Source of the DNA: Butyrivibrio fibrisolvens 16/4
GTDB taxonomy: Bacteria > Bacillota > Clostridia > Lachnospirales > Lachnospiraceae
NCBI GenBank assembly: GCA_000209815.1
Contig: FP929036.1
Coordinates: forward strand, 1,645,541 to 1,709,540
DNA length: 64,000 bases
Reading direction: 5' to 3'
Numbering within the stretch: the stretch's first letter is position 1; each line of letters opens with the position of its first letter. A model generated the notes under the pieces. That model saw only the letters and a program-made list of their open reading frames with translations. It had not been told where the DNA came from and did no database searches. A program made the translations under genes and the position numbers. This document shows positions 57,327 through 64,000 of the stretch, one piece after another.

Positions 57327-57752
57327 ATGGTTTCCGAGAAAAGCGCAAAGGTGCTTATAGGCGGAAAAGTATATACGTTAAGTGGTTATGAGGAGGAAGA
57401 ATACCTCCAAAGAGTAGCCAATTACATCAATGCTAAGCTCGATGAGTTTAATTCCATTGATGATTACAAGCGTATTTCAGCTGACCTTAAAGCAACATTA
57501 TTAGAGCTGAATATTGCTGATGACTACTTCAAGGCCAAAACACAGGTAGAATCCCTTGAATCAGATTTAGAAATCAGAGATAAAGAAATCTATAATCTTA
57601 AGCATGATTTGATTTCAGCTCAGCTTAAAACAGAAACATTAGAAGAGACAATTTCAAAGCTTGAAAGGGAGAACAAAGAGCTCCTTCTTCAAAAGACAAA
57701 GCTTGAGGCTTCTCTAGAGGATGCTCTTCTAGGTTCGGTATCAGATGTTTAA
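57327..57752 (+). CDS. zapA: Cell division protein ZapA
   Basis: ZapA crosslinks FtsZ filaments. From ATG 57327 (behind GGGAGGA) it has 141 residues: an N-terminal globular part (KVLIGGKVYTLSGYEEEEYL then VANYINAKLDEF) and a coiled coil from about residue 60 to the end. In Firmicutes it is often encoded between the Ruv genes and the U32 peptidase gene. An upstream open frame to 57267 overlaps the promoter and is rejected. A terminator follows. Confidence 0.88.
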   Translation: MVSEKSAKVLIGGKVYTLSGYEEEEYLQRVANYINAKLDEFNSIDDYKRISADLKATLLELNIADDYFKAKTQVESLESDLEIRDKEIYNLKHDLISAQLKTETLEETISKLERENKELLLQKTKLEASLEDALLGSVSDV

Positions 57753-57755
57753 TTT

Positions 57756-57788
57756 TGAGTCCCTTTTATATGGGACTCATTTTTATTT
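57756..57788 (+). terminator. Intrinsic terminator after zapA
   Basis: The arms TGAGTCCC (57756-57763) and GGGACTCA (57772-57779) are perfect, and TTTTTATTT follows. Confidence 0.88.
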
Positions 57789-57810
57789 CAAAATAATATA
57801 AAGGATTAAT

Positions 57811-59911
57811 ATGAACGAATTAGAATTACTTTCACCAGCAGGTGATTTACAAATTTTCAAAGCCGTTATAGATGCAGGAGCAGATGCAGTTTATTTTGGA
57901 GGAGATTTATTTGGCGCTAGGGCTTACGCTAAAAATTTCACTATAGAAGAGGCTGCTGAAGCTATTAAATATGCTCATTTACACGGCAAAAAAGCATATT
58001 TAACAGTTAATACATTATTAAAGAATCCTGAAATAGAAGGGGACTTATATAATTATCTTCGAGCTTACGTTGAAAATGGTATAGATGCTTTCATTGTTCA
58101 GGATTTTGGAGTTTTTAATTTTATTAGAGAATACTTTCCAGATACTCATATTCACGTCAGCACCCAGGTTAGCACTTGTACTAGCTATGGCGCAAAATTC
58201 TTAGAGGAACTAGGTGCTGCTAGAATTGTTACTGCTCGTGAAATATCCTGTAAAGAAATAGCTGAAATACATAAGGAGTGTCCGGATCTTGAAATAGAAA
58301 GCTTTATTCACGGTGCTCTTTGTGTTTGCTATTCAGGCCAGTGTCTAATGTCATCTATATTAGGAGGCCGCTCAGGAAACAGAGGTCGATGCGCTCAGCC
58401 TTGTCGCCTTCCTTACGAAGCATTTGATGGCACTGGCAAAAAGCTTAACAAACAGGGTAACTATATTCTTTCTCCAAAGGATTTTTGTACAATAGAGCAC
58501 CTACCTGAAATGATTGAGTCAGGAGTTATGTCTTTCAAAATAGAAGGTCGTATGAAGCAACTTTCATACGCAACTGGTGTTGTCAGTGTTTACAGACATT
58601 ATCTAGATGAATATTTGTATAAAGGTAGCAGGAATTATTCTGTTTCACCTGCAGATATTCAAAAGCTATTGGATTATGGAAATAGAAGCGGATTTACAGA
58701 TCTTTATTTACATAAGCATAATGGACCAGAAATGATTACATTTGAGGCTCCATCTCATACCAAAGCAGAAACAGAAATAGCTTACAGTCATTCTTCAAAA
58801 ATAAAGGTGGATTGTAAGGTAAGTGCATTACTTGGAAAAGAATTTTCTATTCGTTTTTACGATAATGATGGTCACGAAGGTGCAGCTTTAGGAAATATTA
58901 TAGAAAGCGCAAGCAAAAAGCCTGCTACAAAGGAAGATATTGAAAAGGCAGTTTCAGGACTTGGAAATACACCTTTTGAATTGGATAAATTAATGATAGA
59001 TTTTGATGACGATATTTTCCTTCCTGTTTCTGTAATTAAAAATGCCAGAAGAGAGGCCATCGAAAAACTTTTAAATAGTATTTCAGGTGATGATAAAGGA
59101 AAAAGGGTAAATGAGTTTAATAAACTTGTATTTTCAGGAAATATTTCACAACCTACAGCTACTTTTATCACCGTATCTACAATAGATCAGTTAAAAGCGG
59201 CTTTGGAATTTAGTTTTGTAGATTCAATAGCTGTTCCTTTAAAGCTTTTTGATGAAGCAAAACAATTATTCAAGAAAGATATATATATTTATCTACCACC
59301 TGTTTTACGACTTGAATATTCCAATATTAAAATTCCTGAAGATGCTGCGGGAGTTATTGCTGCATCTTTTGATGAGCTTGGATTATTACATGATTTAGAT
59401 TATCCATTTGATAAAGTTATTTTAGATTATAGGCTATATACCTTTAATAATCGAAGTCTAAAAAGCTTTAGAGAATTAGGACTGAGCAAGGACTGTATTT
59501 CCTACGAACTTTCATTGAAAGAACTAAAACACAGAGATAATCGTAATTCTCAAATGATAATCTATAGCCGAATACCAATGATGATTACGGCAAATTGTAC
59601 AATCAAAAACACAAAAGGATGCCAGAAAATAATGATTTGATTACATTGGTGGATAGAAAAACGAAAGTCACTTTGTTAAATGTAATTGTGATTATTGCTA
59701 CAATACAATTTACAACAGTAAAAAATATATTGCTTTCGATTTAAAAAATGATTTGATGGAGCTTGGAGTAAAAGAATTCAGAATGGATTTCACCCTGGAG
59801 GATTACAATGAAACACAGGAGATACTTCGTATATACGATAGTATTTTCAATAAAAATCAAAGCACATCAATAAAAGAAGACTATACCAAAGGACATTTAA
59901 AAGAGGCGTAG
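57811..59911 (+). CDS. U32 family peptidase-like protein (RlhA/YdcP type), two frame breaks near the end
   Basis: The U32 family includes enzymes that hydroxylate tRNA (TrhP) and 23S rRNA (RlhA), as well as proteins annotated as collagenases. The N-terminal barrel has ELLSPAGDLQIFKAVIDAGA, the conserved GALCVCYSGQCLMSS near residue 170, and GRSGNRGRCAQPCR. After residue 300 comes a longer C-terminal part of the DUF3656 type. Frames break at A4 (59626-59629) and T3 (59672-59674), one base missing in each. Rejoined, the C-terminus reads VTFVKCNCDYCYN and ends at 59911, for about 700 residues. The Cys-rich end fits an iron-sulfur enzyme of the RlhA group. A proteolytic role is doubtful. Confidence 0.85.
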
Positions 59912-59917
59912 AATAAA

Positions 59918-61252
59918 GTGGTTAGTGTAATTACCTCATTTTCAAGAATAACGATTCTTTCATACATTCTAATATTTACAATCATTGATTTGGCACTTAT
60001 CTTTGAGCCCAAATTAAATGATGTTGTTGCTGGCATACTTACCACCATTCAATCTGTAATGGTGGTATTGTTTCTTTGCAATGGGGCAGCTGTACTATAT
60101 TTCTCAAAAGGTGATTCTAATATAATTTTATATACTGCTTTTCAGTTGGTATTCTTTATAGCCCTTGCAATTGTTTTAAATAAATTATTTATTCCGGCTT
60201 CGCCTGCACTTACAAATAACATTCTTTTATTGCTATCTTTCGGTTTTATTACTATCGAAAGACTAAATTTGGATAAATCTGTTAAGCAGCTGATTTATGC
60301 TATAGTTTCCCTTTTTATTACCACTATAGTTATATTAATAATTAGAGAAATATCAGATATATCACGGTTTCTATTTGTATTTGCCATAATAGGAGCTTTA
60401 TCTTTAATTGCAATTACATTAGCTGGAAACATTGAATATGGAGCAAGATTATCTTTTAACATCTTAGGCATTAGAATTCAACCAAGTGAATTGGTCAAGC
60501 TTTCATTCATATTCTTTCTTGCAGGATGTATAGTAAAATACAGGGACTTTAAGGGGTACCTTTTTTCTACAATAGGCGCACTTGTGCATGTTTTAATTCT
60601 TGTTCATTCAAAGGATTTAGGAACAGCACTTATTTTTATGGCTACTTTTGTATTTCTTACATTTATAGCCTACAAAAACTATATTCTTTTGGCTTTGGAA
60701 ATTGGTTTAGGTTTGATTGGTGGAATCGTTGCTTATAACACTTTTCCTCATATTCGAACCAGATTTATAGCCTGGTCAGACCCACTTTCTGTTGTGGACG
60801 ATAAGGGCTATCAGATATCACAATCTTTGTTTGCCATTGGTACGGGCAGCTGGTTTGGTTCAGGCCTTAATAAGGGAATGCCCACAAAAATCCCTGTAGT
60901 AACAAACGATTTTATTTTCGCTGCCATATCAGAGGAGATGGGAGCTATTGTAGCTATATGTCTTATCTTGATTTATATGTGTACCAGCATTTGTTTTTTC
61001 AATGTAGCTTTTAAATGTCATAATAGCTTTTATATGCTTGTTGTCAGTGGTATTGCTGTTGATTTTTCTTTACAGACAATTTTAAACATTGGTGGGGTTA
61101 TTAAATTTATTCCATCAACCGGTGTAACTCTTCCCTTTATCAGTTATGGTGGAAGTTCATTATTATCTATGTTTTTAGCATTTTTTATAGCTCAATGTTC
61201 GGACGGATTATGGCGACCAATGAAAGGCAGCAGAAAATATCATGAAGAATAG
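59918..61252 (+). CDS. FtsW/RodA/SpoVE family SEDS glycosyltransferase
   Basis: SEDS proteins polymerise lipid II into glycan strands with a class B penicillin-binding protein. The 444-residue protein starts with GTG at 59918, behind AGAGG. It has about twelve hydrophobic helices, two more than the usual ten at the N-terminus. Signatures are SFNILGIRIQPSELVKLSF, GTALIFMATF, AISEEMGAIV and the C-terminal GVTLPFISYGGSSLL. Overlap of 11 bases with the PBP gene shows the SEDS-bPBP pair. Confidence 0.9.
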   Translation: MVSVITSFSRITILSYILIFTIIDLALIFEPKLNDVVAGILTTIQSVMVVLFLCNGAAVLYFSKGDSNIILYTAFQLVFFIALAIVLNKLFIPASPALTNNILLLLSFGFITIERLNLDKSVKQLIYAIVSLFITTIVILIIREISDISRFLFVFAIIGALSLIAITLAGNIEYGARLSFNILGIRIQPSELVKLSFIFFLAGCIVKYRDFKGYLFSTIGALVHVLILVHSKDLGTALIFMATFVFLTFIAYKNYILLALEIGLGLIGGIVAYNTFPHIRTRFIAWSDPLSVVDDKGYQISQSLFAIGTGSWFGSGLNKGMPTKIPVVTNDFIFAAISEEMGAIVAICLILIYMCTSICFFNVAFKCHNSFYMLVVSGIAVDFSLQTILNIGGVIKFIPSTGVTLPFISYGGSSLLSMFLAFFIAQCSDGLWRPMKGSRKYHEE

Positions 61253-62672
61253 CAATAATAAAAATTCAATACGCAAAGAAATATACGTAACAGCGGTTTT
61301 ATTTGGAATTTTGTTTATGGCAATGATTGTATACTTGGCACGCTTTCTTATAGTGGATTCCAAAACTTTTATTTACAATTCCTATAATTCGCGTTTTTCT
61401 GTATTCGCTGATGATATTACTCGCGGGGACATATATACAGCTGATAATGTAACCATTGCAACAACTTCAAAGGATGAAGAAGGAAACGAAGTTAGAGTAT
61501 ATCCAGATGATAGATTGTTTTCCCATGCTGTAGGCTATGTGGGCCATGGTATGGCAGGCCTGGAAGCCAGCTATTCCTTTGATTTACTTACTTCTCATAT
61601 TTATCTTAAGGATCAAATAAATAACAGTCTTACTGGACAAAAAAGTATGGGAGATAGTTTGTATACTACCTTTGATTACGATACCCAGAAGGCTGCTTAT
61701 GAAGGCTTGGGAATGTTTGATGGAGCAGTGATTGCAATAGAGCCCAAAACCGGTAAAATCGTCGCTATGGTATCCAAACCAGATTATAATCCAAATACTA
61801 TTGATAAATATTGGGATGATATAAATGATGAGGAAAAAAGTGACTCAGCACTTTTAAATAGAGCAACAAACGGGGCTTATCCTCCAGGATCAACCTTTAA
61901 AATTGTTACTACATTAGCTTATCTAAGAGATGGTAATTCAGCATCTGATTTTTCTTATAAATGTAGTGGAAAAATCAATTTGGATGATTATACAATTCAT
62001 TGTAGTGGTCACAAATCCCATGGTCAGGAAGATTTGCTAAAGGCATTTTCAAATTCCTGCAACAGCGCCTATGCCTACATGGGAACCAATATCGATAGGG
62101 ATTCTTTTATATCTACATCAGAGGATTTGCTATTTAATAAACCGCTTCCAACATTACTAAAGGGTACAAAAGCTTCTAAATTAACGATTGATAATTCAAC
62201 AAAGGAGAGTATTGTTGCACAAACTGCTATAGGCCAGGGGCGGACAACAGTATCACCTCTTCATATGTGCATGTTGGTCTCTGCTATAGCAAATGGCGGA
62301 GAATTAATGGAACCTTACTTAGTAGACAGAATAATTAGCGCAGATGACAAAATAGTTTCACAGACAGAACCTGTAAGCTATGGTACAATAATGTCTGCAG
62401 AAGAGGTTTCGCTATTACAAGAGTATATGGAGGCTGTTGTAATGGATGGAACTGCTGATTCGGTTGATTTTGGCGATTTAAATGTATATGGTAAAACTGG
62501 TACAGCCGAATATACCGAAAACAAAAAAATCACACATTCCTGGTTTGTTGGTTTTGCCTCAGATGATAAAGGAAATAAACTTGCAGTCGCAGTTATTATG
62601 GAGGGAGCAGGCTATGGTAGCAAATATGCCGCCCCTTTGGCAGCCAAAGTTTTTAACGCTTATTACAAATAA
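61242..62672 (+). CDS. Class B penicillin-binding protein (PbpA-like transpeptidase)
   Basis: The enzyme crosslinks peptidoglycan. The 476 residues have a short cytoplasmic tail, one membrane helix (about 13-35), a small N-terminal region and the transpeptidase domain. The catalytic motifs are S217-T-F-K220 in PPGSTFKIV, S272-C-N274 in SNSCN and K418-T-G420. The upstream SEDS gene is overlapped, so the two work as a pair. The small size (470) resembles the PbpA type and not full-length PBP2/FtsI. Confidence 0.93.
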   Translation: MKNSNNKNSIRKEIYVTAVLFGILFMAMIVYLARFLIVDSKTFIYNSYNSRFSVFADDITRGDIYTADNVTIATTSKDEEGNEVRVYPDDRLFSHAVGYVGHGMAGLEASYSFDLLTSHIYLKDQINNSLTGQKSMGDSLYTTFDYDTQKAAYEGLGMFDGAVIAIEPKTGKIVAMVSKPDYNPNTIDKYWDDINDEEKSDSALLNRATNGAYPPGSTFKIVTTLAYLRDGNSASDFSYKCSGKINLDDYTIHCSGHKSHGQEDLLKAFSNSCNSAYAYMGTNIDRDSFISTSEDLLFNKPLPTLLKGTKASKLTIDNSTKESIVAQTAIGQGRTTVSPLHMCMLVSAIANGGELMEPYLVDRIISADDKIVSQTEPVSYGTIMSAEEVSLLQEYMEAVVMDGTADSVDFGDLNVYGKTGTAEYTENKKITHSWFVGFASDDKGNKLAVAVIMEGAGYGSKYAAPLAAKVFNAYYK

Positions 62673-62704
62673 TAAGAATTAAAAATTAAATTAGGAAAAA
62701 AAGA

Positions 62705-62733
62705 TTGCAATTTAGAGATTGCTTTGCTATAAT
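62705..62733 (+). promoter_or_regulatory. Promoter of rpmB
   Basis: TTGCAA (62705-62710), 17 bases and TATAAT (62728-62733). A small inverted repeat TGCGTAATCACGCA lies downstream in the leader. Confidence 0.7.
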
Positions 62734-62793
62734 CCATTTGTTGCGTAATCACGCACACTTGGTTTTTGAAATAATTTACAAGGAGGTGCAATC

Positions 62794-62979
62794 ATGGCAA
62801 AATGTGCAGTTTGTGGAAAAGGCGCTCATTTCGGTAACAATGTGAGCCATTCTCATAGAAGATCCAATCATATGTGGAAGTCTAATGTGAAGTCCGTTAA
62901 GTGTAATGTGAATGGAACACCTAAGAAGTTATATGTATGTACTTCTTGTTTACGTTCTGGCAAGGTTGAGCGTGCTTAA
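62794..62979 (+). CDS. rpmB: 50S ribosomal protein L28
   Basis: The 61-residue protein is L28 of the Zn-binding (C+) form: C4-x2-C7 and C49-x2-C52. The basic middle has HSHRRSNHMWKSN. The start is ATG behind AAGGAGG. It has its own promoter and terminator. rpmB-yloU-fakA is the B. subtilis order, although there rpmB is divergent. Confidence 0.97.
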   Translation: MAKCAVCGKGAHFGNNVSHSHRRSNHMWKSNVKSVKCNVNGTPKKLYVCTSCLRSGKVERA

Positions 62980-62999
62980 TCTTACATGACACGATATTG

Positions 63000-63028
63000 A
63001 AAGTCACTCGAAAGGGTGACTTTTTTAT
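63000..63028 (+). terminator. Intrinsic terminator of rpmB
   Basis: The arms AAGTCACTC (63001-63009) and GGGTGACTT (63014-63022) pair with one G-U around a GAAA loop. T6 follows. Confidence 0.9.
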
Positions 63029-63108
63029 TTTAAACGGTATAATTTACCATAACGCAATAATAGTTGCTTTAAATTGGCTAGTGTCTTTTATTTTTTGTCA
63101 GATTAGTA

Positions 63109-63114
63109 TATAAT
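63109..63114 (+). promoter_or_regulatory. -10 box of the Asp23-fakA operon
   Basis: A TATAAT lies 43 bases before the start codon. The -35 position holds TTTTAT, a weak match. Confidence 0.4.
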
Positions 63115-63156
63115 TACTTCATCATGAAGAAATATGCGAATTTGGAGGTTGATTTT

Positions 63157-63516
63157 ATGCAAGGTCAAATGGAAACAGAACTTGGTAAGATTGTTATAGA
63201 CACAGATGTAATTGCGACCTATGCTGGTTCAGTTGCTGTAGAATGCTTCGGCATTGTCGGTATGGCAGCTGTTAATATGAAAGACGGCTTGGTTAAGCTT
63301 TTAAAGAAGGATTACTTAAATCATGGTATTAGCGTTACTATCAATGAAAATAACGCTATTTCACTTGATTTTCACGTTATAGTATCATACGGTGTCAGCA
63401 TCGAGGCTGTAGCAGAAAATCTTATGGAAACTGTTAAGTACAAAGTATCATCATTTACAGGATTAAATGTAGATACAATTAATATATATGTTGAGGGCGT
63501 AAGAGTTATCGACTAA
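63157..63516 (+). CDS. Asp23/Gls24 family protein (YloU-like)
   Basis: The 119 residues from ATG 63157, which follows TTGGAGG, match the Asp23/YloU family: LGKIVIDTDVIATYAGSVAV, then GIVGMA and the C-terminal GLNVDTINIYVEGVR. The family is involved in envelope homeostasis in Gram-positives. An earlier in-frame ATG at 63124 lacks a site. The next gene is fakA after 14 bases, as in other Firmicutes. Confidence 0.92.
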   Translation: MQGQMETELGKIVIDTDVIATYAGSVAVECFGIVGMAAVNMKDGLVKLLKKDYLNHGISVTINENNAISLDFHVIVSYGVSIEAVAENLMETVKYKVSSFTGLNVDTINIYVEGVRVID

Positions 63517-63530
63517 GGAGGCAATATATA

Positions 63531-64000
63531 GTGGAGATCCAAACTATCGATGCGTCTTTGTTAGCAAAGATGTTTCTTTCGGGAGCAAAGAATCTCGAAG
63601 CTAAAAAGAGTGGATAAATGAATTAAACGTTTTCCCTGTACCTGATGGTGATACAGGTACAAATATGACAATGACAATAATGTCTGCAGCTAATGCTGTT
63701 TCTGAGCTTAAGGATGCAGATATGAAGACTGTTGCAAAGGCTATTTCTTCTGGTTCACTTCGTGGTGCCAGAGGTAATTCAGGTGTAATTTTATCTCAGC
63801 TTTTCCGTGGACTTACAAAGGTTATGGGAAATTATGATGAAGTTACAGTAGAAATTCTTGCTGAGGCTTTTGAAAAGGCCGTTCAGACAGCATACAAGGC
63901 AGTTATGCAGCCTAAGGAAGGTACAATCCTTACAGTTGCCAGAGGCGCTGCTGATAAGGCTGTTGAAATGAAAGATAAGACAACTGATATTGTTGAATTT
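63531..64000 (+). CDS. fakA: Fatty acid kinase / DAK2-domain protein FakA (one frame break, truncated by the window)
   Basis: FakA phosphorylates FakB-bound fatty acids. The start is GTG 63531 behind AAGGAGG. The frame breaks at A5 (63603-63607), one A missing; restored, it reads EAKKEWINELNVFPVPDGDT. The DhaL-type nucleotide-binding signature VPDGDTGTNM and GSLRGARGNSGVILSQ are visible. Only about the first 157 residues lie in the window; about 400 more should follow. Its position after the Asp23-type gene supports the identity. Confidence 0.92.

Noticed and set aside
2820-63607. Programmed ribosomal frameshifting as the cause of the broken frames
   Set aside because: The breaks occur at short, varied A/T runs without slippery heptamers plus pseudoknots, in about 20 unrelated genes, and almost always in the same direction.
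1-64000. A new defence, mobile or CRISPR system
   Set aside because: I looked for transposases, integrases, nuclease-helicase pairs, toxin-antitoxin pairs, direct repeat arrays and attachment sites. All large genes are housekeeping or metabolic, and base composition is even.

Overview
The window is AT-rich, gene-dense chromosomal DNA from an anaerobic Firmicute, most likely a motile Lachnospiraceae species related to Butyrivibrio or Pseudobutyrivibrio. The reasons are a complete rnfCDGEAB set, a Na+-pumping biotin-dependent decarboxylase cluster, a eukaryotic-type NADP isocitrate dehydrogenase, chemotaxis genes (cheV, cheR), a GH43/esterase pair for plant polysaccharide, the split PurO plus stand-alone AICAR transformylase route, and Firmicute gene orders such as rimP-nusA-rnpM-ylxQ-infB-rbfA-nrnA-truB-ribF and rpmB-yloU-fakA. 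The assignment rests on gene content and order only.

Layout. 1-5.2 kb: lipoprotein, cheV, a large acidic/lysine-rich single-pass membrane protein, hisH-hisF. 5.3-8.2 kb: a secreted or flagellar-like protein, then the last two purine steps (purO-type cyclohydrolase and AICAR formyltransferase). 8.2-16.5 kb: the translation/transcription operon from rimP to ribF. 16.6-18.4 kb: NlpC/P60 hydrolase and a SEC-C protein. 18.5-24.1 kb: esterase and GH43, convergent with aroA-tyrA. 24.3-31.6 kb: EF-G-like GTPase, leuS, icd, scpA-scpB. 31.7-36.9 kb: five-gene decarboxylase/Na+ pump cluster. 37-42.8 kb: RpiR regulator, YhiN-type flavoprotein, cmk, ispH-S1, cheR. 42.8-49.2 kb: a reverse-strand RNase H-like exonuclease and rnfCDGEAB. 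49.3-64 kb: EAL phosphodiesterase, proB/proA with DUF896 and folate genes, miaB, ruvAB, zapA, U32 peptidase, ftsW/rodA-pbp, rpmB, Asp23 and fakA (runs off the end).

A dominant feature is that about two dozen genes are interrupted by single-base length changes, nearly all one base missing from an A or T run. Essential genes are hit (leuS, truB, cmk-neighbour yhiN, scpA, scpB, rimP, aroA, proA). The frames rejoin perfectly after adding one base. I treat these as sequence errors and annotate the whole genes with rejoined coordinates. The same error type probably splits a native ispH-S1 fusion and creates a false rnfC-rnfD fusion and a false aroA/GH43 overlap.

Intergenic spaces are all under 200 bases. 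They hold good sigma-A promoters and intrinsic terminators. Several promoters are nested in the terminator of the preceding gene. I see no tRNA, rRNA, CRISPR array, insertion sequence, prophage or defence system. The most interesting biology is the Na+ pump cluster that carries two different carboxyltransferases, the Cys-rich tail of RnfE, the leader of the nusA operon and the nested promoter/terminator architecture.
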